DNA of 64,000 nucleotides from an uncultured Paracoccaceae bacterium (GTDB lineage Bacteria; Pseudomonadota; Alphaproteobacteria; Rhodobacterales; Rhodobacteraceae): positions 372,001 through 436,000 of the forward strand of contig CATOSU010000001.1 of NCBI GenBank assembly GCA_951812615.1, read 5' to 3'. The notes under the pieces were generated by a model. It searched no databases and was not told where the DNA came from. It saw nothing but the letters and a program-made list of their open reading frames with translations. This document shows, in pieces, positions 20,871-29,875 of the stretch (positions are counted from its first letter, which is position 1; every line of letters starts with the position of its first letter). Position numbers and translations under genes: made by a program.

Positions 20871-20942
20871 CAATATAGTACCCGGTTTTTGCCGTTCTAG
20901 CGGCGAGACCGGGGAGAGGCCAGCCGGATTTCGGGTGAAGAC

Positions 20943-20967
20943 AAAAACAGGCGGCAAATGCCGCCTG
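20943..20967 (-). terminator. Rho-independent terminator of the PA14-like gene
   Basis: CAGGCGGC and GCCGCCTG form a perfect 8-bp stem with a 4-nt loop. On the minus strand it is followed by TTTTTG. It lies 25 bp after the stop of the PA14-like gene and upstream of hisC. Confidence 0.88.
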
Positions 20968-20991
20968 CCCTGTCCGAAATGTGGGTTTTGT

Positions 20992-21570
20992 TCAGTATCC
21001 GAACGCGCTGTTGGGCGTCCATCTCAGCTTTTCGCCTTTCTTGCCCCACTTCATCATCAGGCACTTGGTGCCATATTTCTGGAAGTAGGCGATATTCAGC
21101 GGGTACCAGCCGGCTTTCGGCACTTCGACCTCAGTTCTGACGTTGCCGGAACAGGACTGCCGGCCCCCGAAATATCCGACGGTTTTACCCGAAATCTTGG
21201 CTTCGACGCCATCGTTGGACCAGACTTCGATCACGTAGGTGCCCGGCGCATCGAACTTGATGTATCCCCGGATATCCGCCGCAACGTTGAAATTCTCCTT
21301 GTGCGTCAGCGTCGGCGCATTTTCCGGTGCGTCACGATAATCCAGCCCTCGCAAGGGTTTACCCGGTTTCGCCTTACCCAGCGTGCTCTTGGCCTCTGAC
21401 AGGCTTTGGAACCTGAGCGGCGGCGGCCCGAGATAGTGATACTTCACCGAAAGGCCCTGCCGGAATCCTGACTGTTTGCCGGCCGGTGTAAGCTTGGCCG
21501 GTGCGGCGGCAACCGAGGCCGCAACGAGGAGACCGACAACAAATGCGATCCCCGATACAAAACGCTTCAT
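20992..21570 (-). CDS. Secreted PA14-like domain protein
   Basis: The start MKRFVSGIAFVVGLLVAASVAAA is a clear signal peptide and has GGGAG seven bases upstream; the frame is open 28 codons further but without such features. The mature part (about 165 residues) reads GLSVKYHYLG, then FNVAADIRGYIKFDAPGTY, VIEVWSNDGVEAKISGKTV and GWYPLNIAYFQKYGTKCL. This pattern of a small beta-sandwich with an ND turn fits PA14 domains, which often bind glycans. Cys residues could form a disulfide. The gene is monocistronic with its own terminator. The role is unknown. Confidence 0.7.
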   Translation of the reverse strand: MKRFVSGIAFVVGLLVAASVAAAPAKLTPAGKQSGFRQGLSVKYHYLGPPPLRFQSLSEAKSTLGKAKPGKPLRGLDYRDAPENAPTLTHKENFNVAADIRGYIKFDAPGTYVIEVWSNDGVEAKISGKTVGYFGGRQSCSGNVRTEVEVPKAGWYPLNIAYFQKYGTKCLMMKWGKKGEKLRWTPNSAFGY

Positions 21571-21746
21571 AAAACGCTCCCTGAATTTACCGGCGCCGAG
21601 GCCGGGCATATGAATCCCCACACAAAACTTAAGCCGCCACGACAAAACCGGCAAGTCAAAGCTACGTGCGGTCCAGCAGCGTTGGCCGCAAGGGCCGGTC
21701 CTGAGTTTACTGCCTGAAACGAAAAAGCAGGCAATCCGGCGGGTAA

Positions 21747-22834
21747 ATCAGACAAAAGGCGGTCAAATCCTACAGGATTGCAAAGGACATCCTGCGGTTT
21801 GAAGGCAGCTCGGAGAAGTCCTATTGGAACCGCTTCGCCATGCTGCTTGCGCTGGCGGTCATCATTGCAACGATGGGTCTGATCCGGAATTCAGGTGCTG
21901 TGGTGATCGCCGCCATGCTGATCGCGCCGTTGATGACACCCATCCTGGGCGTCGCATCGGCGAGGTGATGGGATGGACCGACCGGGCCCTGAAACTGTTG
22001 TTGCGGGTTCTGATCACTGCGGTTCTCAGCGTGGCTTTGGCATGGTTTCTGGTTTTCATGGCGGATGTGCCGCGGGGTATTTTAATCCCGGATCAGGTGT
22101 TGGCCCGTACCGATCCCGGCATCGAGGATCTGATCGTCGCGCTCGCATCCGGGGTGGCCGGTGCATATGTTCAGATCCAGAGATCCGAAATCAGCCTGCT
22201 ACCCGGCGCCGCGATCGGCGTATCGCTGGTACCACTCTTGGCTGCGGCGGGTATCCTGCTCTATTTCGGGGAGGCGGCGAACGCTTACGAAGCTGTTCTG
22301 CTGTTCGTGACAAACCTGGCCGCGATTGTTCTGTCGGCAAGTGTGGTTTACGTGGTTTCGACACCAAGGCCGGTCCTGAAACGCCGCGGAAAACGGTTCT
22401 ACAGCCTGTCCGGCAGCCTCGCTGTCATGGTTCTGGTGTTGGTCTTCGTCGTGTATCAGTCGGGCAAGGCGACGATGGAACGATACCGCGAAGGCCGGTT
22501 GGAAGAAGAGCTGGCCGATGCCGCAATTGACTGGGCCGAGCCTGTTTCCATTGAAATTCTGAGGCTGGAAGTCCGGCCGCGGCTCCAAACCGCCGATTTG
22601 TGGCTGACCGTCGATCTGCCCTTTGATGCCCAATACACGGTCGGCAGCATCGCCGATCTGTTGCCGAGCGCTCTGCGCGACGATCCCTTGTCGGGCGTGA
22701 TCGAGGGTGTGATCGGCTCCGGCTACAAGGTTGCGATCCGGTATCAGACACGGATTGCAGGGATCATCGACCTGAACACGGAACGGACGGCGCCTGCGCC
22801 TGCGCCTGCGGTCAAAAAGGTCGTCGGCGAATAG
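21747..22834 (+). pseudogene. DUF389 membrane protein gene, 5'-truncated and frameshifted
   Basis: Frame 3 from 21747 reads [20 protein letters not shown] and then [38 protein letters not shown] and TPILGVASA, and ends at TGA 21966. The next frame continues with [20 protein letters not shown] to 22834. Together they make the normal DUF389 order: short cytoplasmic lead, several membrane helices, long tail. One base is missing near 21963. A TAA at 21744 closes the upstream frame and no good start codon is seen, so the usual N-terminal domain is gone. TGA and a new ATG overlap (TGATG, 21966-21970), so a shorter protein could still be made. The C-terminus has a small APAPAP repeat. Confidence 0.75.
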
Positions 22835-22860
22835 AAAAAGCCGCCCCGAAAGGCGGCTTC
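22834..22860 (-). terminator. Rho-independent terminator of rpsD
   Basis: AAGCCGCC (22838-22845) pairs with GGCGGCTT (22852-22859) around CCGAAA. Read on the minus strand it ends in TTTTTC, 25 bp after the rpsD stop. It overlaps the end of the DUF389 frame and could act on both strands. Confidence 0.88.
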
Positions 22861-22884
22861 TGAAATTTCCACAAGCAGAAGAAC

Positions 22885-23505
22885 CTAGTTCTTGGCGTAA
22901 AATTCGACGACCAGGTTCGGTTCCATCATCACCGGGTACGGCACGTCACCCAAGGTGGGCGTGCGCACGAAAGTGGCGGTCAGCTTGGAATGGTCCGCTT
23001 CGATGTACTCGGGAACGTCCCGTTCGGGCAACTGAACCGCTTCGAGGATGGCTGCCATCTGCTTGGACCTATCGCGAACCTCGATCACGTCACCTTCCTT
23101 AACCCGGTAGGACGGGATGTTGACGATCGTGCCGTTCACGCGCACGTGCTTGTGGTTCACGAACTGGCGGGCGGCAAAAACGGTCGGAACGAACTTGGCG
23201 CGATAAACCACCGCGTCCAGACGCCGCTCCAGCAGGCCGATCAGGTTTTCACCGGTGTCGCCCTTGACCCGTTCTGCCTCGGCATAAATGCGACGGAATT
23301 GCTTTTCGGTCAGGTCGCCATAGTAACCCTTGAGCTTTTGCTTGGCGCGCAGCTGAATGCCGAAATCGCTGAGCTTGCCCTTGCGGCGCTGGCCGTGCTG
23401 TCCGGGGCCGTATTCGCGGCGGTTGACCGGGGATTTCGGACGACCCCAGATGTTTTCACCCATCCGGCGATCGATTTTGTACTTGGCAGACGTGCGTTTG
23501 GTCAC
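22885..23505 (-). CDS. rpsD: 30S ribosomal protein S4
   Basis: This 206-residue protein starts [21 protein letters not shown]. It shows [21 protein letters not shown] and the S4 RNA-binding domain ([44 protein letters not shown]). It is one of the first proteins to bind 16S rRNA. The gene is separate from the alpha operon, as in many alphaproteobacteria, with its own promoter and terminator. It has no zinc-finger Cys residues, so it is the C-minus form. Confidence 0.99.
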   Translation of the reverse strand: MTKRTSAKYKIDRRMGENIWGRPKSPVNRREYGPGQHGQRRKGKLSDFGIQLRAKQKLKGYYGDLTEKQFRRIYAEAERVKGDTGENLIGLLERRLDAVVYRAKFVPTVFAARQFVNHKHVRVNGTIVNIPSYRVKEGDVIEVRDRSKQMAAILEAVQLPERDVPEYIEADHSKLTATFVRTPTLGDVPYPVMMEPNLVVEFYAKN

Positions 23506-23612
23506 GGCTGATCTCCTTCGTTCAGGTTTTCGAAGGGCGTTGTCCTCTTCCCTGATTTGGCAGGGATGACAGGGCTCCCCTCGCGGGGTCCACCAACACC
23601 AATGAAGGCGCG

Positions 23613-23640
23613 CTTATAGACGCCCCGTGGCCCTTGTCAA
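23613..23640 (-). promoter_or_regulatory. Sigma-70-type promoter of rpsD
   Basis: On the minus strand TTGACA (23640-23635) and TATAAG (23618-23613) are separated by 16 bp. The transcript would start about 100 bp before the rpsD start codon. A perfect -35 and a good -10 fit a strong housekeeping gene. The rest of the 170-bp gap holds GC-rich inverted repeats (CCCTG/CAGGG near 23553 and CCCC/GGGG near 23578) in the leader. Confidence 0.65.
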
Positions 23641-23675
23641 CGGCGATTTCAACAGACGGTCGGGAACGAGGCGGA

Positions 23676-24668
23676 TCAGGCCGCCTCGTGCAGTAGGATG
23701 GCGGCTTCGCTGTCGGACAGATTGCGCCGGGCGAACCCTCCGTAATCGTGCGGGTTGCGATCAAGGCCCGGGAATTGCGCCAGCAACCGAACTCGGTCGG
23801 CGGGGCTGAGTTCCGAAAGCTTCGCATTGGCGGGATGGAAGCTTTCGGTTTCCACGCCGTTCGCCCAGATCACGTTGTGATTGGCCAAAAGGACATGAAT
23901 ATAGGTCACTTCACGAACATTCAGGTCAACGTGGATATTCTGGCCGTTCACAAGACGGGCGGCCGAAACCAACACTTCGGGCGTGTTGAACAAAGCCTGT
24001 GCCGCCGGACCACGCACCAGCATGCGGTGTTCGGGCGACACCAGCAGCGCCTGATCCGGGCGTTCGATCCCCAATGCACCGGCACAGATCCGGACGGGAC
24101 GCAAGGCCGGGTTGACGAACATGCGCGCACCCGTAATGCGCCGCAGACCGATCCAGACGATTTCCTGCGCTCCGCTGTCACGGGTCTGAACGAAGTCACC
24201 TTCGCGCAGGTTCTCGATCGGTGTTATACCCCGGGGCGTGGAAATCCGCGTTCCGGGCGTGAAACAAATGACGCCCCCGTCAGATGGTGCACCCGGTTGA
24301 CGGCCACGATGATCCAGCGTGACGTGCACGACCCACAGGTCGGCATCCCGCGGCGGCATGCTGTCGAGGAACATTAAAAGGGGCCGCGCACCCGGCCCCA
24401 CTTCGGTCACTGTAACGGTGTAGCTTTGTACACCGTCAGTCACGACGAAATTGCTGTCCATCAGCGGATCGTCGTCATCGGGTTGTTTTGTCAGTTCAGG
24501 AATGCCTTTGACCGCGGCCCCGACAAGACGGCGCACACTGCGCGCCGCACGTTTCCTGATGTTTGCGTCGTCGTCAGTCTGGTCCAGCTGCAACAGACCC
24601 GGAGGTCCATCTACCCGTACAGCATCCCCTGTCCAGGCCCAGGTTGCCCCTATGGTCAATGACTCCAT
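23676..24668 (-). CDS. Hint (hedgehog/intein-type) domain protein
   Basis: This 330-residue protein has an N-terminal region (1-130) without a known fold. The Hint module begins at CFTPGTRISTPRG near residue 132; the Cys is the potential self-splicing or cleaving nucleophile. IENLREGDFVQTRDSG, VNPALRPVRICAGALG, LLVSPEHRMLVRG and VETESFHPAN follow, as in many Rhodobacteraceae Hint proteins. These are often tied to type I secretion, but no RTX repeat or ABC transporter is near. Activity and partner are unknown. Confidence 0.85.
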   Translation of the reverse strand: MESLTIGATWAWTGDAVRVDGPPGLLQLDQTDDDANIRKRAARSVRRLVGAAVKGIPELTKQPDDDDPLMDSNFVVTDGVQSYTVTVTEVGPGARPLLMFLDSMPPRDADLWVVHVTLDHRGRQPGAPSDGGVICFTPGTRISTPRGITPIENLREGDFVQTRDSGAQEIVWIGLRRITGARMFVNPALRPVRICAGALGIERPDQALLVSPEHRMLVRGPAAQALFNTPEVLVSAARLVNGQNIHVDLNVREVTYIHVLLANHNVIWANGVETESFHPANAKLSELSPADRVRLLAQFPGLDRNPHDYGGFARRNLSDSEAAILLHEAA

Positions 24669-24838
24669 GGGGGCGGACCGGAGCCCGTCCAGATTTGTTT
24701 GTGACCAGGAAATGACGAACGTGCCGTTAAAGCCCGCTCTAATCTACCTATTAACCTGCCTCAGTATTATTATTACCGGCAGCGTAGCAAACCCGATTCG
24801 GTCTGAGAAGTTGTTTGTCAATATCCAGCATTAATTTT

Positions 24839-25828
24839 TCAGAACTGAAACTGAAGCCGCACAGATCCGACAAACTGGCTTTCCCGCTGGCCCAGAAATT
24901 CGCGGCTGAGCCAGGTTGCTCCGTAGAAGACGGAGTTGCTTTCGCCCTGCCAGTGTAACCCGGCCCTGACCCGGTCCCGCGTATCGGTCAGCGCAAACCC
25001 CCGACTGCTGGGCATGTAGACGCTGTCAAAAACCTTGGCGGTGTCGGCGCCGACGATGAAACTGAAGCCCGGCGACGGATCTCGTACGATGCGATAACGC
25101 TGCCCGGTGATAGACTCGCGCGACATCAGTTCACCGGAACCGAAGGTGCCGAAGGTGAAATCCGCGCCGACACGAACCAGGCTTTCGTCCCCTGCCCGCA
25201 GTTCGGCAAAGGGCCGGATCCGGCTGACGCCCCCAATCGAAAAGCTCTGCCCGACTTCTCCGACGATTGTCGGCCAGAACTGGTTCTGGATCTGCTGGCT
25301 GAGAACCGCTGTAGAAGGCTTCGGCGCGTTCAAAACGTCGTGCAGAAACTCCTGCAGGTGATCGAGCTGGGTCTGGGGCCCGATCACCACCAGATCACCG
25401 CCCAGCGCAAACTCGGTTTTTCCCTGTGTCCAATGGGTGTGCAGGCCAAAGGTCAGTTTCCCTGCCCAGGGCCGGTCAGTCGGAATGTATGTACGCAGGT
25501 TTTCGGGCGTCATGATCTGACCGCCAATCTTCATTTCCAGCAGATCACCGAAGGTTCCGGGCGCACGGCCCTGCCATCCATCCCAGGCCCAGACCCGCGA
25601 AAACGTGTAGGACCCTGTCTGCCAGCGATCATAGCCATCCCCAAGAAAATCGTTGGTGAACATCCGGCCATGGCCGATTTGCCGGCGGGACGTCGCGGGA
25701 GGAAAGATCGACTCGTCAAGTTCGGTGACCGGGGAAATGCGCGTTTCCCCTGTTTCATCCGTTTGCGCCTGAGCGGTGCCGTGGGTGAGCGTCAATCCAA
25801 CGAGTGCCGCCGCGTACAATCGCAGCAT
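24839..25828 (-). CDS. LpxR-family (DUF2219) outer membrane lipid A deacylase-like protein
   Basis: ATG at 25826-25828 gives a signal peptide (MLRLYAAALVGLTLTHGTAQA) and has AGGA 9 bases upstream; the 11 codons before it are excluded. The 329-residue protein shows TNDFLGDGYDRWQTGSY near 55, matching the Asn-Asp catalytic segment of LpxR. RPWAGKLTFGLHTHW, GDLVVIGPQTQLDHLQEFLH and a C-terminal aromatic end (VRLQFQF) typical of outer membrane barrels follow. LpxR removes the 3'-acyloxyacyl chain of lipid A. An acyltransferase of the lipid A type lies 125 bp upstream on the same strand. Confidence 0.75.
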   Translation of the reverse strand: MLRLYAAALVGLTLTHGTAQAQTDETGETRISPVTELDESIFPPATSRRQIGHGRMFTNDFLGDGYDRWQTGSYTFSRVWAWDGWQGRAPGTFGDLLEMKIGGQIMTPENLRTYIPTDRPWAGKLTFGLHTHWTQGKTEFALGGDLVVIGPQTQLDHLQEFLHDVLNAPKPSTAVLSQQIQNQFWPTIVGEVGQSFSIGGVSRIRPFAELRAGDESLVRVGADFTFGTFGSGELMSRESITGQRYRIVRDPSPGFSFIVGADTAKVFDSVYMPSSRGFALTDTRDRVRAGLHWQGESNSVFYGATWLSREFLGQRESQFVGSVRLQFQF

Positions 25829-25953
25829 GTTATGATCCTGCCTTGTTTCCCCCCAAGGCAAGAGGACTTATAGTTGGATCTCTGACAGGGGACTAGTGCA
25901 ATCCGGCCACAGGCATGGGTTGTCTTCCGGGGACCTCACCTGTCAGGCGCGGA

Positions 25954-26898
25954 TCATTGCACAGCTTGCTCGCCCGCACAGGCCTTCATCACGCGGGACC
26001 AGTGCTTGTCATAGACAAAGCCCCAATCATGCGGATAGCGCCGGAAAAACTCCTCCAGCCCGTCCATGCAGGCCTGTGTTCCGGCGATCTGGTCTTCGCA
26101 ATCAATCGGTTGTCCGATGTGAGCGGTGATCTCGTCCTGTGCCAGTTCGACCATCACCGGCAACAGCGGCACACCGGCGCGGGCGGCAAAGCGGCTGGGC
26201 CAGGCCGGAAAGCCAATCGTCTGGCCAAAAGCCGAACAACGATAAACATCATCGCCGGCATTGTAATCTTCGCCCTCTGCCGGCGCAGCCTTGATCCTGT
26301 CGATCACACCGATCACCAGCTTGCCGGCGCGCAGCGCACGCAGAACGACACGGGCAACGGACACGCTGGACGAATTGCGCACATCCAGCCGCTCGGCGCC
26401 CAGATTGTCGTAGTAGACGCGGGTGGCGTCGGCGCGCGATTTGTCCGCCGATTCACGCACCAGCATCAGAACCGGGTACCGTGCAGCCAGTCCCCGGACC
26501 ATCAGCAGCGAACTGTGGCAATGCGGCATACCCATGACAACACTGCCATGTTCCCGGATCAGTTCATCCAGCCGATCCTGCTCTGGTATTGTCAGCAGCG
26601 CCTCGGTTTCTTCGGTCGCGCCCAAACGCAGCGCTTCCTGCCGGCGCAGGGCCCAGACGAAACGGTCCACAAAACCGCCAAAGATGCTGCGTGCGGTACC
26701 GTGCCCGAGTACGGTCGCGAAATTCGCAGCCGTAGATTTCAGCGGTGTTTTCGGTGCGTGGTAGGCGGCCCACAAAAGACCCCGCAACGTACCATAGCCC
26801 ATGTCCTGGATCGGTTTCGGCGCGCTGGCCACCCCGCGCGCGGCGATGTCGACGACGCCCCAGATCCGGTCCTTGAACTTTGTAAAGCTTCTGCCCAT
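25954..26898 (-). CDS. LpxL/HtrB-type lysophospholipid acyltransferase family protein
   Basis: This 314-residue protein resembles the bacterial lipid A late acyltransferase fold: VVMGMPHCHSSLLMVRGLAARYPVLMLVRE near 140, then GKLVIGVIDR near 215 and FAARAGVPLLPVMVELAQDEITAHIGQPI near 260. The block at the catalytic place reads HCHSSL, so the acidic residue of the usual HX4D/E motif is absent at +5. Substrate and even activity are therefore uncertain. It precedes the LpxR-like gene on the same strand, which supports a role in envelope lipid change. Confidence 0.7.
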   Translation of the reverse strand: MGRSFTKFKDRIWGVVDIAARGVASAPKPIQDMGYGTLRGLLWAAYHAPKTPLKSTAANFATVLGHGTARSIFGGFVDRFVWALRRQEALRLGATEETEALLTIPEQDRLDELIREHGSVVMGMPHCHSSLLMVRGLAARYPVLMLVRESADKSRADATRVYYDNLGAERLDVRNSSSVSVARVVLRALRAGKLVIGVIDRIKAAPAEGEDYNAGDDVYRCSAFGQTIGFPAWPSRFAARAGVPLLPVMVELAQDEITAHIGQPIDCEDQIAGTQACMDGLEEFFRRYPHDWGFVYDKHWSRVMKACAGEQAVQ

Positions 26899-26949
26899 TG
26901 CCCTGCTCCGGTCCCTGCCACCGCAGGATAGTTAACACCCGGTTCTGTC

Positions 26950-26980
26950 TTAGAAAACGACGGCCCGGTCAAGTGGGCCG
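26950..26980 (-). terminator. Terminator of nrdJ
   Basis: CGGCCC (26961-26966) and GGGCCG (26975-26980) pair around 8 nt. On the minus strand the stem is followed by TCGTTTTC. It lies 55 bp after the nrdJ stop and before the acyltransferase start. Confidence 0.7.
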
Positions 26981-27035
26981 CATGACGCGGTCACGCCGGG
27001 TGCGGCAGCACCGCGCCGATACCGGCCGGCATGTC

Positions 27036-29321
27036 TCAGCCGCATTTCGAATGGCCACAGCTGCCGCAGGTCATGCACCCTTCGAGCATCCGCATGTCAT
27101 ACTGCCCGCAATTCGGGCAGGCTTTGCCGCGCGGCCCGTCCAGGTTGACGACCTGCGCCTTGGGGTCGGATTTCAGCCCCAGCCCTTCGCCTTCGATAAA
27201 CCCAATCGCAATCATGTGCCGTTCGATCACCCCGCCGATAGCCGCAAGAATGGACGGGATATACTTGCCCTCCATCCATGCCCCTCCGCGCGGGTCGAAC
27301 ACCGCCTTGAGTTCTTCGACCACGAAGGAAACGTCACCGCCGCGCCGGAACACCGCCGAAATCATCCGCGTAAGCGCCACGGTCCACGCGAAGTGTTCCA
27401 TGTTCTTGGAGTTGATGAACACTTCGAACGGGCGCCGCCTTCCACCGATGACGATATCGTTGATCGTCAGGTAAATCGCATGTTCGCTGTCTGGCCATTT
27501 CAGCTTGTATGTATGGCCCTCCAGAGATTGCGGCCGGTCGAGCGGTTCCGACATATAGATCACGTCGCCACCGGCAATAACCGCACCATCCTGCCCCGGA
27601 TTTTCGCCCGGCGCCGTATCGGTTTCCTCCGAAACGCTCAGAACCGAACCGGTGACATCGTTCGGCCGGTAGGTCGTGCAGCCTTTGCACCCAAGGTCCC
27701 AGGCCTGCATGTAAACATCCTTGAATGCTTCAAAGCTGATGTCCTCGGGGCAATTGATGGTTTTGGAAATTGAACTGTCGACCCATTTCTGAGCCGCCGC
27801 CTGCATCCGGACGTGGTCAGCTGGCGGCAACGTCTGGGCATTGACGAAATAGTCCGGCAATTCCGCGTCACCAAATTTCTCCCGCCACATCTGAACCGCG
27901 TAGTCGACAACTTCTTCTTCGGTTCGGGATCCGTCCTTTTGCAGGACCTTGCGCGTATAGGCGTAGGCGAACACCGGTTCGATACCGGACGACACGTTGC
28001 CGGCAAACAGGCTGATCGTCCCTGTCGGCGCTATCGAAGTCAGAAGCGCATTTCGGATGCCGTGCTTGCGCACCGCTTCGCGGACGTCTTCGTCCATTTG
28101 CCGCATGTTCCCGCTGGCAAGGTATCCTTCCGCTTCGAATAGAGGGAAAGGTCCCTTTTCACGGGCAAGCTCGACGCTTGCCAGATAGGCGGCGCGGGCG
28201 ATCGCCTTCATCCAGCTTTCCGTCCGGGCCACCGCCTCGTCCGAGCCATAGCGCAGCCCTGTCATCAACAACGCATCGGCCAGCCCGGTCACGCCCAGCC
28301 CGATCCGGCGCTTGGCCTGCGCCTCGGCCATTTGTTCCGGCAGCGGGAACAGGGACGTATCAACCACGTTGTCCATCATGCGCACTGCGGTGGATACGAG
28401 TTCGGCCAACCGGGTTTCATCAATCGCTGCCCCGTCCTCGAACGGGTTCTCCACCAGACGAGCCAGATTGACTGAACCCAGCAGGCAGGCCCCATAGGGC
28501 GGCAGGGGCTGTTCACCACACGGGTTCGTCGCAGCGATGGTTTCGCAATAGTTCAGGTTGTTGGCGGCGTTGATGCGGTCAATAAATATCACGCCGGGTT
28601 CGGCATAGTCGTAGGTGGCCCGCATGATACGGTTCCACAGGTCCCGCGCCGGAACGGTGTGGTACACCTTGCCGCCGAACACCAGTTCCCACGGATCATC
28701 CGCCTTGACCGCGTCCAGAAACGCATCCGTCACCAGAACAGAAAGGTTGAACATCCGCAAACGCGCACTGTCGGACTTGGCCGTGATGAAAGCCTCGATA
28801 TCCGGGTGATCGCAACGCATGGTGGCCATCATCGCACCCCGGCGGGAACCCGCGGACATGATCGTCCGGCACATCGCATCCCACACATCCATGAAGCTCA
28901 GGGGACCGCTGGCATCGGCGGCCACGCCTGCAACGGCAGCCCCCTTGGGACGGATCGTGCTGAAGTCATAACCGATGCCACCGCCCTGCTGCATGGTCAG
29001 CGCGGCCTCTTTCAGCATGTCGAAAATGCCGCCCATGCTGTCCGGGATCGTGCCCATGACAAAGCAATTGAACAAGGTGACCTGACGCGCGGTTCCCGCA
29101 CCGCTGGTGATGCGACCGGCGGGCAGGTAGCGGAAGTCTTCCAAAGCCGCAAAAAACCGACCTTCCCAAGCGGCCGGGTCTTCTTCGACGCTGGCCAGAT
29201 CACGCGCGATGCGCCGCCAGGTATCCTCAACGCTCTGGTCGATTGGCGTGCCGTCCGCCTCTTTGAACCGGTACTTCATGTCCCAGATCTGTTCGGCGAT
29301 GGGGGCGGTAAAACGGGTCAT
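27036..29321 (-). CDS. nrdJ: Class II (adenosylcobalamin-dependent) ribonucleoside-diphosphate reductase
   Basis: This 761-residue protein starts MTRFTAPIAEQIWDMKYRFK. TLFNCFVMGTIPDSMGG holds the first redox Cys, and ATNPCGEQPLPPYGACLLGS is the active-site NPCGEQ loop. The C-terminus has a Cys-rich tail (CPNCGQYDMRMLEGCMTC, then CGHSKCG) used for re-reduction. The enzyme reduces ribonucleotides with vitamin B12 coenzyme, independent of oxygen. The 106-bp gap to the divergent DUF1489 gene is too short for a cobalamin riboswitch. The gene has its own terminator. Confidence 0.97.
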   Translation of the reverse strand: MTRFTAPIAEQIWDMKYRFKEADGTPIDQSVEDTWRRIARDLASVEEDPAAWEGRFFAALEDFRYLPAGRITSGAGTARQVTLFNCFVMGTIPDSMGGIFDMLKEAALTMQQGGGIGYDFSTIRPKGAAVAGVAADASGPLSFMDVWDAMCRTIMSAGSRRGAMMATMRCDHPDIEAFITAKSDSARLRMFNLSVLVTDAFLDAVKADDPWELVFGGKVYHTVPARDLWNRIMRATYDYAEPGVIFIDRINAANNLNYCETIAATNPCGEQPLPPYGACLLGSVNLARLVENPFEDGAAIDETRLAELVSTAVRMMDNVVDTSLFPLPEQMAEAQAKRRIGLGVTGLADALLMTGLRYGSDEAVARTESWMKAIARAAYLASVELAREKGPFPLFEAEGYLASGNMRQMDEDVREAVRKHGIRNALLTSIAPTGTISLFAGNVSSGIEPVFAYAYTRKVLQKDGSRTEEEVVDYAVQMWREKFGDAELPDYFVNAQTLPPADHVRMQAAAQKWVDSSISKTINCPEDISFEAFKDVYMQAWDLGCKGCTTYRPNDVTGSVLSVSEETDTAPGENPGQDGAVIAGGDVIYMSEPLDRPQSLEGHTYKLKWPDSEHAIYLTINDIVIGGRRRPFEVFINSKNMEHFAWTVALTRMISAVFRRGGDVSFVVEELKAVFDPRGGAWMEGKYIPSILAAIGGVIERHMIAIGFIEGEGLGLKSDPKAQVVNLDGPRGKACPNCGQYDMRMLEGCMTCGSCGHSKCG

Positions 29322-29386
29322 TGCGCGATTCTCTGCTTCGTCCGGGCGGCCAATTTATCTCAATATGCTGCAAATGTCACAATGGA

Positions 29387-29414
29387 TTGCAGACCGACCG
29401 AAACCAACTACTAT
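29387..29414 (+). promoter_or_regulatory. Possible promoter of the DUF1489 gene
   Basis: TTGCAG (29387-29392) and TACTAT (29409-29414) are 16 bp apart. The -10 box is only 14 bp before the chosen GTG start, which leaves a very short leader that must still carry the AGGAG site, so the call is weak. Confidence 0.3.
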
Positions 29415-29427
29415 ATCAGGAGTGGTT

Positions 29428-29871
29428 GTGGGGACTCACTTGGAACGGAACACTCACCTGATAAAACTCAGCGTCGGAACGGAATCCGTCGAAGACCTTG
29501 AACGCTGGCAGGAACAGCGGCGGCGGGAACTGCCTGGCAATCTGCCCCGACATGTCACCCGGATGTGGCCAAAGCGGGAAGCCGAACTGCTGAACGGCGG
29601 ATCGATCTATTGGGTGATCAAGGGGCAAGTTCTGTGCCGTCAGAAGATCCTGCGCCTTGACGAGGTACAGGGCGAGGACGGCATCCGGCGCTGCGGCATC
29701 GTGCTGGACCCCGAGCTGCACCGCACCGTCAATGCGCTGCGCCGCCCCTTTCAGGGCTGGCGTTATCTGAGCCGGGAGGACGCCCCGGCGGACCTGCCAT
29801 CCGGGCGACAGGCCGGCGAAGGCCTGCCCGCCGATCTCGACCGGGCGCTTGCCGAAATCGGCGTGATCTAA
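29428..29871 (+). CDS. DUF1489 family protein (GTG start)
   Basis: The frame is open far upstream into nrdJ, but similarity begins at HLIKLSVGTESVEDLERWQ. GTG at 29428 has AGGAG five bases before it and gives 147 residues, the family length; a TTG at 29440 is an alternative. Conserved blocks are HVTRMWPKREAELLNGGSI, YWVIKGQVLCRQKIL, RCGIVLDPEL and RRPFQGWRYL. The family is restricted largely to alphaproteobacteria and has no known function. It ends 4 bp from the end of the NRPS-PKS gene on the other strand. Confidence 0.85.
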   Translation: MGTHLERNTHLIKLSVGTESVEDLERWQEQRRRELPGNLPRHVTRMWPKREAELLNGGSIYWVIKGQVLCRQKILRLDEVQGEDGIRRCGIVLDPELHRTVNALRRPFQGWRYLSREDAPADLPSGRQAGEGLPADLDRALAEIGVI

Positions 29872-29875
29872 AGCT

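Noticed and set aside
22791-22812. A GCGCCT triplet repeat as a phase-variable microsatellite
   Set aside because: Only three units, in frame, coding for a short Ala-Pro tail. Too short for likely slippage control.
29322-29427. A cobalamin riboswitch before nrdJ
   Set aside because: The gap to the divergent gene is only 106 bp, and no B12-box-like sequence could be seen.
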